Positions 35,253 to 44,492 of a DNA stretch of 64,000 nt are shown one piece after another. A model generated the notes under the pieces. The model did no database searches, was not told where the DNA came from, and worked only from the letters and a program-made list of their open reading frames with translations. Origin of the DNA: Lactobacillus apis. GTDB taxonomy: Bacteria; Bacillota; Bacilli; Lactobacillales; Lactobacillaceae. Location of the stretch: positions 421,285 through 485,284 of the forward strand of contig NZ_PDKP01000001.1 in NCBI RefSeq assembly GCF_002837055.1, in the 5' to 3' direction. A program made the translations under genes and the position numbers. The number at the start of each line of letters is the position of its first letter. Within the stretch, counting starts at the first letter, position 1.

Positions 35253-36929
35253 TTAGAATAACCCGCTAATTTTACCGTTATTGTCAACGTCAATATCAAG
35301 TGCTGCTGGATGTTTTGGTAATCCTGGCATATCTAAAACATGTCCAGTAGTAATCACGATAAAACCTGCACCATTCTTCAAACTTGCACCTTTGACATGC
35401 AAAGTGAAATCAGTCGGAGCGCCCAACAATTTTTGATTATCAGTAAACGAATATTGTGTTTTAGCAATGATAACGGGTAATTTGTCCTTCCCCATTTTTT
35501 CTAATTCGTGAATATCACGTTCAGCTTTTTCGGTGTATTCAACGTTACTTGCGTGGTAGATCTTTTGTGCTACTTTTTCAATCTTAGTTTTCACTGGATC
35601 ATCATCGTTGTATGTTGATTGCAGGTTGGCTTGGTTTGAGTTTGCTAAGTCAATAACTGCTTGAGCTGCTTCTACACCGCCTTTAGAGCCTTCTTCATGA
35701 TAGTCAACTACTATTGCATCGATTCCTTGTTCTTTAACCAAGTCTTGCAACAATTCAAGCTCTTTTTCTGTATCCGTAGCGAATCGATTAATCAAGACAA
35801 TTACAGGTACATTGTAGTTTCGCATGTTGTTCATATGACGTTCTAGATTTTTAAAGCCTTCGCGTAAAGCATCAAGATTTTCTTTGTCTAGATTGTCTGT
35901 TGAACCTTCTGCTTGATATTTAAGAGCACGAACAGTTGCAACAACAACGCTAGCGTCAGGCATCTTTTCTAAGTGTTTTGAAACAAAGTCCATAAACTTT
36001 TGTCCGCCCAAATCACTACCAAAGCCTGCTTCAGTTAATGTGTAATCACTTAAGTGAAGAGCCAAGTTTGTTGCCATCACGGTATTAGCTCCATGAGCAA
36101 TGTTGGCAAAAGGACCACCATGAACAAGTGCAGGTGTGTGCTCGATTGTTTGAACTAAGTTAGGCTTAAGAGCATTAGATAGCAGTGCAGCAATTGCGCC
36201 TTCGAAATGAAGATCTTTTACGTAAACTGGCTGATCATCTTTAGTGTAACCAACTAGCATTAAACCGATACGTTTCTTCAAGTCGTTGATGTCAGTTGCT
36301 AAACACAAAATGGCCATTAATTCATTTGCAACGGTGATTGCAAAACTTGATTTATGTTCAACACCGTTAAATTTTGAGCCTTGGCCAATTGTAATATTAC
36401 GCAAGCTACGATCGTTTACGTCAATTCCACGCTTAAGCAAAATACGATCCGGATCAAGGTTTAGTTCATTTCCTTGATAAATATAGTTGTCAACTAGGGA
36501 AGCTAAAGTATCAATTGCAGACGTCAAGGCATGCATATCACCAGTAAAGTGAAGGTTAATGTCTTCCATTGGAATGACTTGAGCTTGGCCACCACCAGTA
36601 GCTCCACCTTTTAAACCAAAAACTGGTCCCATTGAGGGTTCACGTAAGGCAATTACAGTTTTCTTGTGTAATTGATTATTGATAGCATCACCTAAGCCGA
36701 TTGTCATAGTTGACTTACCTTCGCCAGCAGGTGTTGGTGAAATAGATGTCACTAGGACCAATTTACCTAAATGATCGTTTGCCATTATTTTATTGATAGC
36801 TTTCCAATTGATTTTGGCTTTATCATTGCCATATGGTTCAATATCGTTTTCATTTAAGCCGATTTTTGCAGCGATTTCTTTGATAGGTAATGCTTGAGCA
36901 TCTTGAGCAATTTGAATGTCTGATTTCAT
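35253..36929 (-). CDS. fhs: Formate-tetrahydrofolate ligase
   Basis: This enzyme makes 10-formyl-THF from formate, ATP and THF for purine and fMet synthesis. The 558-aa protein has the P-loop [16 protein letters not shown] near residue 65, [27 protein letters not shown] and the C-terminal region [16 protein letters not shown]. Length matches the family. GAAAGGGG upstream of ATG 36929 is a good ribosome site. It heads the unit leading to lspA, rluD, carA and carB, an unusual pairing. Confidence 0.97.
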   Translation of the reverse strand: MKSDIQIAQDAQALPIKEIAAKIGLNENDIEPYGNDKAKINWKAINKIMANDHLGKLVLVTSISPTPAGEGKSTMTIGLGDAINNQLHKKTVIALREPSMGPVFGLKGGATGGGQAQVIPMEDINLHFTGDMHALTSAIDTLASLVDNYIYQGNELNLDPDRILLKRGIDVNDRSLRNITIGQGSKFNGVEHKSSFAITVANELMAILCLATDINDLKKRIGLMLVGYTKDDQPVYVKDLHFEGAIAALLSNALKPNLVQTIEHTPALVHGGPFANIAHGANTVMATNLALHLSDYTLTEAGFGSDLGGQKFMDFVSKHLEKMPDASVVVATVRALKYQAEGSTDNLDKENLDALREGFKNLERHMNNMRNYNVPVIVLINRFATDTEKELELLQDLVKEQGIDAIVVDYHEEGSKGGVEAAQAVIDLANSNQANLQSTYNDDDPVKTKIEKVAQKIYHASNVEYTEKAERDIHELEKMGKDKLPVIIAKTQYSFTDNQKLLGAPTDFTLHVKGASLKNGAGFIVITTGHVLDMPGLPKHPAALDIDVDNNGKISGLF

Positions 36930-37101
36930 TGCGCATGCCCCTTTCTATATATAAAAATTTAATTGTTAATGTTTAAAATGCTTTCAGTCTTTTCATATTA
37001 GAATTTAGGTCCCACCCTTTTAATAACTTAATACTAATTATAACAAATTTTGCTTAATATTATTCGCTTATTGGTAACGATAGTAAAACTTAATATTCCT
37101 G

Positions 37102-37440
37102 TTAATTAAACTTACTAATTCCTAACAGATAGTATGTTTGCAAAGTAGAAATCTTAATTTCATAGACATTGAAGAACTGCCAAGTGTAGCGTAACTTTGG
37201 GGCAACCTGACAGTTGATTTTCTTTTTAAATGGAAGTTTTAAAATCATTTTAGTCCAATATGAAGCTAAGTAAGTATAGATTACTAGTAGTAAAAAAATA
37301 ATTCCAAAACAAATTGCAGGCCAATTTACTGCTTTCGTGCTTTCATAAGCTAGCGTTAAGGTTGTGAAAAGAACAATTAGCAGCCAGCTATAGTAAATAA
37401 TGCCGACTCTTCCTAAAATAATAAAATGGTGTTTTTTCAT
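37102..37440 (-). CDS. Uncharacterised small membrane protein
   Basis: This 112-aa protein has two hydrophobic segments (about residues 16-32 and 40-62) and a basic C-terminal part with KMILKLPFKKK. I recognise no family. It begins at ATG 37440, 12 bp after the metallophosphoesterase stop upstream on the same strand, so the two may be co-transcribed. It could be a lineage-specific accessory protein. The 172-bp gap to fhs shows nothing distinct. Confidence 0.6.
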   Translation of the reverse strand: MKKHHFIILGRVGIIYYSWLLIVLFTTLTLAYESTKAVNWPAICFGIIFLLLVIYTYLASYWTKMILKLPFKKKINCQVAPKLRYTWQFFNVYEIKISTLQTYYLLGISKFN

Positions 37441-37451
37441 TAATATCTCTC

Positions 37452-38678
37452 TTAATAATCTATTTGCACCTGTAAATTACTATGATCAGTAGTATCATAC
37501 AGCGTCTTTAAATACTTGGAAAAACGTGGGCGCTGGGTAACCAAAAGCTTAAATTCTGATGACGAATAAAGTTTGGCCAAGTCACTTTGGCTAATGTGGT
37601 TATGCCCTGTAAAGTAGTTATAATTCATTTCAATGAATAAGTGATCCACTTTTTGAAGTAGCGCGGAATTGTTTGTGGTGTCATCCTTTTGACTAGAATT
37701 ATTCGTTAAATTATGAAGTTGAATTTCCTTTAAATAATGATGAAAATTCATTAAAGTAGGATTTTTTTGTTCTTCAGTAGTTAAATATGGTGTCATATTA
37801 AAAATACGCCGTTCATATTGAAGTGAATTTGGTGTGATTTTGACAACACCGTAAGCTTGGTCATAAGAGCAGAAGCTTGAAGTTACAATTTCAGTAGTTG
37901 GCGTTGGAAACTGTGGATCAACGATGTTTTGAGCATGAATATGACCAGAAAAAGCCGCTTTAACATCATATTCCTTACATAATTGCCGAATAAACGGAGC
38001 ATTATTTAAAACAAAGCCTTGATTTACTGCAGGATTATGAGCGTACAGATTATGATGCATAAATAAAACAGGTTTTAAATGATGAACTTTTGCAAAATCT
38101 AACTGCTTTCCAAACCAGACTAATTGTTCTTCGTTAATTTGACCAGCTGTAGATGGTGCACCGATTGCCTCATGTTGACCATAGATATTAGAATCTAACA
38201 TGAAAAACAAATAGTCAGGATTAAACTGGACACAATAAGCTAGAGAATGATGATCTCTTTTTAATGCACATTCATAAGAACTATTAAAAACTTTGCGCCA
38301 GTTTACAGGACTAATTTGTTCAGTGTACAGTTGTTGATCTTTTTTAAATTCTCGCGCCCAGCCATCATAAATATCATGGTTTCCGGGTACAACTAGGAGC
38401 TTAGTGTCAGTTAAGGAGCTAAATATCTCTTGAAACTTTTGTGCAGAAATTAGTTCACCGTTGAAAGTAACATCACCGGTAACAATAATTGCTGCTGGCT
38501 TTTTTTCGTTTGCCATCTTACAAAAAGCACGTAAGGCAATTTCCTGGTAATCTAAGTCCTTACCTTGACTTGTTTTCTGGATGTTTCTAAAAGCTTCCCC
38601 ACCATCATGCAAAGAATCTGCGATTAAGTGAGTGTCGGTTATAATCCAAAATTCATCATTTAATCTGTCAGTAATCAT
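37452..38678 (-). CDS. Calcineurin-like metallophosphoesterase
   Basis: This 408-aa protein has the metallophosphoesterase motifs in order: ITDTHLIAD (DxH), GDVTFNG (GDxx), GNHDIYDGW (GNHD), FMHHNLYAH (H) and SGHIHAQN (GHxH), so the dimetal site is complete. A C-terminal region of about 130 residues is not recognised. Substrate (cyclic nucleotide, phosphodiester or phosphomonoester) is not readable. No signal peptide is seen, so it is cytoplasmic. The start overlaps the methyltransferase stop by 4 bp. Confidence 0.9.
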   Translation of the reverse strand: MITDRLNDEFWIITDTHLIADSLHDGGEAFRNIQKTSQGKDLDYQEIALRAFCKMANEKKPAAIIVTGDVTFNGELISAQKFQEIFSSLTDTKLLVVPGNHDIYDGWAREFKKDQQLYTEQISPVNWRKVFNSSYECALKRDHHSLAYCVQFNPDYLFFMLDSNIYGQHEAIGAPSTAGQINEEQLVWFGKQLDFAKVHHLKPVLFMHHNLYAHNPAVNQGFVLNNAPFIRQLCKEYDVKAAFSGHIHAQNIVDPQFPTPTTEIVTSSFCSYDQAYGVVKITPNSLQYERRIFNMTPYLTTEEQKNPTLMNFHHYLKEIQLHNLTNNSSQKDDTTNNSALLQKVDHLFIEMNYNYFTGHNHISQSDLAKLYSSSEFKLLVTQRPRFSKYLKTLYDTTDHSNLQVQIDY

Positions 38679-39799
38679 TTTTTCTTAGCCCAATATTGAT
38701 AAAAGTCAACACGTAAATTTCCGTTGAATAACTTACGTTTCTTTGTAGCAGTTTTTCCGAAAAATTGTTCAAACTCTGGATCACCCACTAAATAGTATTG
38801 GCTAAAGTCATCGTACTTAGAAAGTGCTTCTCCCATTTGAACATAAAGCTCTTCGGCAGTCTTTTTCTCTTTAAGACGCTTACCGTATGGCGGATTAGCA
38901 ATAATTACACCATTTTCTAAATCAGTTGCAAAATCTTTAACAGCTACTTGCTTGAAATAAATATCCTGTAAAACCCCTGCATTATTAGCGTTCAATTTGG
39001 CGATTTCTAAAATTGATTGGTCTATATCACAAGCCCAAATTGGTTGGTCAAGGGTTCTAACCTCTGACCTTGCTTGTTCTAAAAAATCATCATGTAAATC
39101 AGGATCAAACCAATCAAAATCATCAAAAGCAAATTTCCGCCAAGTTCCAGGAGCAATGTTTCGGCCAATTAAGGCTGCTTCAATTGCTAAGGTACCAGAT
39201 CCAGTCATTGGATCAATCAAGGGATGCGTTCCATCATAAGGAGTTAACTTAATTAAAGAAGCTGCAAAATTTTCTTTTAAAGGAGCTCCACCGTGCTCAA
39301 TACGATAGCCACGCTTGAATAAACTTGCGCCAGTGGTATCAAGAGAAATTCGGGCAAGATCTTTATAGATATGAATGTCCAAAGGATATTCACTACCTGT
39401 TTCAGGTAAAAAGCCACGGCGATGGTACTGATCAGACATTTTATTAACAATCGCTTTTTTAACAATTGATTGGATACCTGGCTCCGAATGTAGTTTAGAA
39501 CGAACTGAACGACCTTGAACAGGGAACTTTGCATCAACAGGCAGTAATTCTGCCCAGTCAATGTCATAAACTTGATTATAAAGGGTATCAAAATCAGTTG
39601 CTTTGAACTCTTTAAGTAGAATTTTAACCCGATCTGCAGTTCTTAGCCATAAGTTAGTCTTAACTATGTCAGATTGGTCACCCTCAAAAAAGACACGACC
39701 ATTTTCAGTACTTGTTTCATAGCCAAGTGATTGCAATTCTTTTGCTACTACGCTTTCAAAGCCAGCACCCATTGTTGTATATAGTTGATATTTTTTCAT
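38675..39799 (-). CDS. ypsC: THUMP-domain 23S rRNA guanine-N2 methyltransferase (YpsC/RlmL N-terminal-like)
   Basis: This 374-aa protein has a THUMP domain (about residues 45-160) and a Rossmann methyltransferase domain with PLIDPMTGSGTLAIEAALIGRNIAPG (SAM site) and the catalytic IIANPPYGKRL motif. It matches RlmL-type 23S rRNA m2G methyltransferases in their single-domain Bacillus form (YpsC). It lies directly after rnpB, as in Bacillus (ypsB-rnpB-ypsC), so rnpB, gpsB and this gene form a conserved neighbourhood. It overlaps the metallophosphoesterase gene by 4 bp. Confidence 0.92.
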   Translation of the reverse strand: MKKYQLYTTMGAGFESVVAKELQSLGYETSTENGRVFFEGDQSDIVKTNLWLRTADRVKILLKEFKATDFDTLYNQVYDIDWAELLPVDAKFPVQGRSVRSKLHSEPGIQSIVKKAIVNKMSDQYHRRGFLPETGSEYPLDIHIYKDLARISLDTTGASLFKRGYRIEHGGAPLKENFAASLIKLTPYDGTHPLIDPMTGSGTLAIEAALIGRNIAPGTWRKFAFDDFDWFDPDLHDDFLEQARSEVRTLDQPIWACDIDQSILEIAKLNANNAGVLQDIYFKQVAVKDFATDLENGVIIANPPYGKRLKEKKTAEELYVQMGEALSKYDDFSQYYLVGDPEFEQFFGKTATKKRKLFNGNLRVDFYQYWAKKK

Positions 39800-39816
39800 T
39801 TATTAACTCTTTCGTT

Positions 39817-39853
39817 TAAAAAAAGCGCTGAGCCCTTTGAAAAGCTCAGCGCT
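39817..39853 (-). terminator. Terminator of rnpB
   Basis: On the minus strand AGCGCTGAGC (39844-39853) pairs with GCTCAGCGCT (39824-39833), followed by T residues. It directly follows the RNase P RNA 3' end. Confidence 0.9.
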
Positions 39854-39855
39854 GC

Positions 39856-40238
39856 CATGCAAATTTCTATAAGCCACGTTCTGTTCCAGTAATTTTGGCA
39901 TAATTACCTTCAGCAGCCATCTATCTTTGCTAAAAAGCAATCCAACCATTTAGTTCATTTCCTTTTGGTTGAGACGCCCCCACCAAATTTGGGTTGCACA
40001 CTCGCAGGGTTTACCTCGTTCCACCAAGAGTGTTTCCACTCAAGCTTCGTCACTGTGGCACTTTTCAGAATATTCATGCATATTATTACTAACTTAGCAT
40101 TTTTTTCGCCGTAATTGTTTAAAATCCTTTAGCTTATTGGGCTAAATACGATCACTACAAGCATCGCAGCTTGTGTGTGCGTGGACTTTCCTCAGCCTGA
40201 CTTAAAAAGTCAAACCGCGACTGCTCAAAATTTGCACT
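39856..40238 (-). ncRNA. rnpB: RNase P RNA (Bacillus-type, class B)
   Basis: The minus strand has GCAGTCGCGG early, the universal GAGGAAAGTCC core, and ACAGAACGTGGCTTATAG near the 3' end. The ends form P1: GCAAATTT at the 5' end pairs perfectly with AAATTTGC at the 3' end, which sets the boundaries to within a few bases (about 383 nt, normal size). It makes the 5' end of mature tRNA with RnpA. Confidence 0.96.
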
Positions 40239-40245
40239 ATTAAAA

Positions 40246-40274
40246 ATTATAACAGAGCTTACTCTTTTTGTAAC
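40246..40274 (-). promoter_or_regulatory. rnpB promoter inside the 3' end of gpsB
   Basis: On the minus strand GTTACA (40269-40274) and TATAAT (40246-40251) are separated by 17 bp, and the TATAAT lies seven bases before the predicted RNA 5' end. The -35 is inside the last codons of gpsB. Confidence 0.75.
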
Positions 40275-40690
40275 CCATAAACTCGTTGCTCAAGGTTGTA
40301 AACTTTACGTTCTAGGGCTGAAATTCGTTGAATTATTGCCATATTTGTTGAATTCTCTGTTTGTGAGTCGTCGCTAAGTGAATTAAACGCATCACTGCTT
40401 TGACTTGGGTTATATGTTCTAACCGTATCATCAGAATGAATTGGCGTAATTCGTCTTGTTTTCTGCAAATCAGCGGGAGTCTCCTTTGGCTGATTATTCA
40501 TTAATTCACCTTGCAGTTTACCAATCTGGCCGTACAAGTCTTCAATGATTTGTTCAAATGTGTCGTAATCAGCAATCACTTGATCCAAAAAAGCATCGAC
40601 TTCATCCGGATCAATTCCCTTAACTTTTGTTCTAAATTGTTTTTTTAAAATATCCTGAGTGGATAGTTTGATATCATTTAAATCTGCCAT
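40259..40690 (-). CDS. gpsB: Cell division regulator GpsB
   Basis: GpsB coordinates peptidoglycan synthesis between septum and side wall, often binding PBP1. The 143-aa protein has a DivIVA-type N-terminal domain (IKLSTQDILKKQFRTKVKGIDPDEVDAFLDQVIADY, residues about 7-42) and a coiled coil, then a Ser/Asp/Asn-rich linker and a short C-terminal helix. The pbp1A gene is 1.3 kb away on the other strand, a neighbourhood that suits its function. It precedes rnpB, whose promoter overlaps its 3' end. Confidence 0.95.
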   Translation of the reverse strand: MADLNDIKLSTQDILKKQFRTKVKGIDPDEVDAFLDQVIADYDTFEQIIEDLYGQIGKLQGELMNNQPKETPADLQKTRRITPIHSDDTVRTYNPSQSSDAFNSLSDDSQTENSTNMAIIQRISALERKVYNLEQRVYGLQKE

Positions 40691-40781
40691 GAATAAAAGC
40701 TCCTTTAATATTCCTCTTTTATTCTAGCAAAAAGCCCCCTTTCTTAAAACTAAAAAGCTAAGCTTAGAAAAAGTTTTATAT

Positions 40782-41351
40782 TTAGTTGATAAAATTGCTT
40801 TCATCATGGTCCGATTGATATTCTTCAGCAAAATCTTGCAAATCATAAAAGTCAATTAATTCTAAAGGATAATCGTTTTCTTCCTGAAAGTTTTTAATTG
40901 CGGTATAATCGAACTTAGGTTTGCCTGGGGTTTCAGGATCGTAAATCATCATTGCTCCATCAGTATGCAATAACATGAAATTTTGATAGTTTCGCAACTG
41001 AACTGGGCTTTGATATGGCTGATTAGAAGTAGCTGCAAAAAAGTCAACTTGACTCTTAAGAGTTAAAAATTTGTTTTGGTTTGCCTCATTCCAGCGATTA
41101 GCAAATTCTTCATATGGAATAATAATTGAAACATGCAAAGGGTATTTCTCTCTTAAGCTGATTGCGACTTCGCAAGCCCACTGCTCGATTCCAAGATTAG
41201 CCCCAGTAATTAGCCAGTCAAGCTGATCGTTTTCTAGCAAATCGATTAAGCGCTTTTCTATTAGTAATTTAATTAACTTTATTTTAGGGTCCTTATCACC
41301 GAAAGTATTTAGCTCATAATTTCGGTATCCTGTTATCCAAAGACGTTGCAT
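40782..41351 (-). CDS. ypsA: YpsA family SLOG-domain protein
   Basis: This 189-aa protein is a member of the YpsA/DUF1273 family, a SLOG nucleotide-binding fold. Seen are LWITGYRNYELNTFGDKDPK near the N-terminus and DWLITGANLGIEQWACEVAISLR, and the C-terminal YDPETPGKPKF segment. In Bacillus YpsA affects cell division and stress response; the ligand is unknown. It lies upstream of gpsB and divergent from recU, in the Bacillus arrangement. Confidence 0.92.
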   Translation of the reverse strand: MQRLWITGYRNYELNTFGDKDPKIKLIKLLIEKRLIDLLENDQLDWLITGANLGIEQWACEVAISLREKYPLHVSIIIPYEEFANRWNEANQNKFLTLKSQVDFFAATSNQPYQSPVQLRNYQNFMLLHTDGAMMIYDPETPGKPKFDYTAIKNFQEENDYPLELIDFYDLQDFAEEYQSDHDESNFIN

Positions 41352-41372
41352 AGTGAAAGAGATGGCTCCTTA

Positions 41373-41401
41373 TTCAAAAAGTTTACCTTTATTGCTATAA
41401 T
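41373..41401 (+). promoter_or_regulatory. Promoter for recU-pbp1A
   Basis: TTCAAA (41373-41378) and TATAAT (41396-41401) are separated by 17 bp, with TGC just before the -10. The RecU start codon follows 19 bp later, after AGGAG at 41408-41412. Confidence 0.7.
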
Positions 41402-41420
41402 GCTAGCAGGAGTGAGATTG

Positions 41421-42062
41421 ATGGTCAAATATCCGAGCGGCAGCTCTGCCGCTTTTCGTAAATCCAGCGATAAACCTAAAAAAAGAAAAAAGTATGTCCA
41501 TAAAGATGACATTAATTTTTCTGATCGCGGGATGACTCTTGAACAAATGATTAATGAATCAAACAAATATTATCTAACAAAAGAAATTGCGGTTGTTCAT
41601 AAAAAGCCAACCCCAATTCAAATTGTTAAAGTAGATTATCCTAAACGTTCAAGAGCTGTTATAAAAGAAGCTTATTTTCGCCAAGAATCCACAACGGACT
41701 ATAATGGTGTATATAAGGGTTATTACCTCGACTTTGAGGCTAAAGAAACCAAAAATAAAACGAACTTTCCTTTAAAGAACTTTCATGAACACCAAATTAT
41801 TCATTTGGAGCAATGCTTAAAGCAGCAAGGGATTTGTTTTACGATTATAGGTTTCACTGCACTTAATAGATACTTTGTTACCCCTGCAAGTGCAATTATT
41901 AAAGCTTGGTGGGAAAAGGACAAAAGTTCAGTAACCATAGAAGAAGTTGAAGAATGGTCAATTGAAATTAATTGTGGTTTTCAACCCACTTTACCCTATT
42001 TAGAGGCAGTTGATCAATTCATTGCAGATAGGAAATTAAATAATGGCAAACAGAAATTATAA
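41421..42062 (+). CDS. recU: Holliday junction resolvase RecU
   Basis: RecU cleaves Holliday junctions and modulates RecA in Firmicutes. The 213-aa protein begins MVKYPSGSSAAFRK and has a disordered basic N-terminus, DRGMTLEQMINESNKYYL, FRQESTTDYNGVYKGYYLDFEAKETKNKTNFPL (active-site Asp, Glu, Lys) and HFHEHQ-type downstream elements. I chose ATG 41421 over the upstream frame because of AGGAG nine bases upstream. The last 20 bases overlap the pbp1A start in another frame, as in the Bacillus recU-ponA pair. Confidence 0.95.
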   Translation: MVKYPSGSSAAFRKSSDKPKKRKKYVHKDDINFSDRGMTLEQMINESNKYYLTKEIAVVHKKPTPIQIVKVDYPKRSRAVIKEAYFRQESTTDYNGVYKGYYLDFEAKETKNKTNFPLKNFHEHQIIHLEQCLKQQGICFTIIGFTALNRYFVTPASAIIKAWWEKDKSSVTIEEVEEWSIEINCGFQPTLPYLEAVDQFIADRKLNNGKQKL

Positions 42063-44382
42063 TTCAGATAATGGACGCGAATCACGAGAAAGTTACCGTA
42101 AAAGTCTGCCAAAACCATTGTGGCGACGAATAATCAGCTGGCTATTTTTGGCTATTTTTCTACTACTGCTTTCAGGAGTTGGACTTTTTGCATATTATGC
42201 CAAGGATGCTCCCAACATAAGTAGAGCTCAACTACAAAGTGGTGGTTCAACTGCTCTTTATAATACTGATGGCAAGTTTCTACTTTCATTGGGTTCTGAA
42301 AAGAGAATTTACGCTAAAGATAATTCAGACATGCAGTTATTAAAGGATGCAATTGTATCTGTTGAGGACAAACGCTTTTATAAGGATAAACTTGGCATTG
42401 ATCCAATCAGAATTGTTGGCTCAATGTTGACAAATGCTAAAAACCAAAGTGTCTCAGCGGGTGGTTCAACGATTACACAGCAGTTAGTTAAGTTAACCGT
42501 CTTTTCAACTGATCCTTCCCAAAGAACACTTCGCCGTAAAGCGCAAGAAGCATGGTTAGCAATGCGTGTGCAACGAGAATATACGCATGATGAAATTCTT
42601 GAGTTTTATATCAATAAGGTATATATGAACTACGGCAATTATGGGATTGGTACTGCAGCAAACTTTTATTATGGTAAGAAAATCGGTGAACTTGACTTGG
42701 CACAAACGGCACTACTTGCTGGAATGCCTAATCGACCAACAGTATATAATCCATATGTCTACCCTAAATATGCTAAGTATCGCCGAGATCTTGTATTAAA
42801 AGCAATGCTCGATAACAAGAAGATTACTAACGAACAATATCAAACGGCAAAAAATGAGAGTATCACTAAGGGAATAAAGCCACATCGCCAACGTGCACAA
42901 TCTGATTTACGCAAAATTGATGATCCGTATATTAAAGAAACTATCCAAGAAGTAAAAGCTAAGGGCTTTGACCCTTATCGTGATAACCTAAAGATTACAG
43001 TTAATATTGATCAAAAAGCCCAAAATAAATTATACGAGTTAGCTAATAGCAATCAGGTGCCTTTTACCAATGACAAAATGCAGATTGGTGCATCTGTTGT
43101 AGATCCAAGTAACGGTCATGTGGTAGCTATAATTGGTGGTCGCCACCTACCTTCCACGGTTCAATTAGGACTTGATCGTGCTGTTCAAACAAGTCGGTCC
43201 ACCGGTTCTTCAATTAAGCCAGTTCTTGATTATGGTCCTGCAATTGAATATTTAAACTGGTCAACGGCTAAAATGTTAGATGATAGCAAATACTATTACC
43301 CTAACACTGATATTCAACTCTATGACTGGGATAACAAGTATGATGGACTAATGACAATGCGTCATGCGCTAGAACAATCACGAAATGTTCCTGCTGTTAA
43401 GACTTTGAAACAAGTTGGTGTTAAGCGAGCTGCAAAATTTGCTGGTCAAATGGATATCCATGTTCCTAAAAATTCTGGTCTTTCTGTAGCAATTGGAGCT
43501 GATGCGTCAAGTTTGCAAATGGCTGGTGCCTATGGTGCTTTTGCAGCGAACGGAATCTATCATAAGCCACAATTTGTTTCGAAGATTGAGACTCCTGATG
43601 GCTTGACTAGAAATTATGACTCTGAAGGTATTAGAGTGATGAGCAAGTCCACAGCTTATATGATTACAGATATGCTTAAAGGCGTTATTAAGCGTGGGTC
43701 AGGAACTAATGCTCAGATTAAAGATTTATATCAAGCAGGAAAAACCGGATCAGTCAAGTATTCCAATGAGGAACTTGCTCGCTACCCTAGTTACGGTTCT
43801 ACGCCAAAAGACTCTTGGTTTGTGGGCTATACGCAAAGCTACTCTATCGGGGTATGGACTGGTTACGATAATCTTAAAGATGGTACTATTTCAGGAATTG
43901 GCCAACAATCTGCACAACTCTTCTATAAGAACATGATGACTTATATGATGAGAAACAAGCAAAATGTTGATTGGCAAAAACCGAATTCGGTAATTAGAGC
44001 CAAAATTGTCAAAAACTCTAATCCGCCAATGGTGTCTTCAACTGGTGAATGGCAACTATTTGTTCGTGGCCATGCTCCTGCTGGAATTGTTGATGACACT
44101 AGTGACGATAAAGACGATGACTCAAGTTCAACCAATTATAATGAGCAAAAGCGTACAGTCGCCCCAAGAAAGAAGTCTTCTGATAATCATTCGGATGATA
44201 ACAAAAATGATACAGGACATGATCGTGATCAGGGCACTGCAAATAATAATTCTGGTAAGCCTGATAAGGATAAAAACAAAGAAAAGCCAAATCAAAATAA
44301 TAATTCTGATACAACTGAAAACAATCAAGGTAATGATTCTGGCTCACAAAATCAGTCTTCTGAAGAGCATGAACATCATTAA
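42043..44382 (+). CDS. pbp1A: Class A penicillin-binding protein PBP1A
   Basis: PBP1A polymerises and cross-links peptidoglycan. The 779-aa protein has an N-terminal cytoplasmic tail and one membrane segment (about residues 29-52), then a GT51 domain with the catalytic Glu in SVEDKRFY (E108) and GGSTITQQLVKL. The transpeptidase domain has SSIK (S389), SRN (446-448) and KTGS (567-570). The C-terminal tail from about residue 680 is low complexity, rich in Asp, Asn, Lys, Ser and ending in HEHH; such tails are common in this genus. GpsB is a likely partner. Confidence 0.96.
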   Translation: MANRNYNSDNGRESRESYRKSLPKPLWRRIISWLFLAIFLLLLSGVGLFAYYAKDAPNISRAQLQSGGSTALYNTDGKFLLSLGSEKRIYAKDNSDMQLLKDAIVSVEDKRFYKDKLGIDPIRIVGSMLTNAKNQSVSAGGSTITQQLVKLTVFSTDPSQRTLRRKAQEAWLAMRVQREYTHDEILEFYINKVYMNYGNYGIGTAANFYYGKKIGELDLAQTALLAGMPNRPTVYNPYVYPKYAKYRRDLVLKAMLDNKKITNEQYQTAKNESITKGIKPHRQRAQSDLRKIDDPYIKETIQEVKAKGFDPYRDNLKITVNIDQKAQNKLYELANSNQVPFTNDKMQIGASVVDPSNGHVVAIIGGRHLPSTVQLGLDRAVQTSRSTGSSIKPVLDYGPAIEYLNWSTAKMLDDSKYYYPNTDIQLYDWDNKYDGLMTMRHALEQSRNVPAVKTLKQVGVKRAAKFAGQMDIHVPKNSGLSVAIGADASSLQMAGAYGAFAANGIYHKPQFVSKIETPDGLTRNYDSEGIRVMSKSTAYMITDMLKGVIKRGSGTNAQIKDLYQAGKTGSVKYSNEELARYPSYGSTPKDSWFVGYTQSYSIGVWTGYDNLKDGTISGIGQQSAQLFYKNMMTYMMRNKQNVDWQKPNSVIRAKIVKNSNPPMVSSTGEWQLFVRGHAPAGIVDDTSDDKDDDSSSTNYNEQKRTVAPRKKSSDNHSDDNKNDTGHDRDQGTANNNSGKPDKDKNKEKPNQNNNSDTTENNQGNDSGSQNQSSEEHEHH

Positions 44383-44393
44383 GTATTAGAGAA

Positions 44394-44429
44394 AAAAACT
44401 TCAACTCAATCTATGAGCTGAAGTTTTTA
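44394..44429. terminator. Terminator between convergent pbp1A and nth
   Basis: AAAAACTTCA (44394-44403) pairs with TGAAGTTTTT (44419-44428), extended by CTCA/TGAG with one mismatch. It can end pbp1A on the plus strand and nth on the minus strand. Confidence 0.8.
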
Positions 44430-44492
44430 ATTGCATTGAGTACTAGTAGTAAATCCCTACTCTTTATTCACATGACTTAACAAAGAGCATTT

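Noticed and set aside
44099-44389. Several overlapping open frames on both strands at the end of pbp1A
   Set aside because: They lie in the low-complexity Asn/Asp/Lys tail of PBP1A, have no ribosome sites and no family resemblance.
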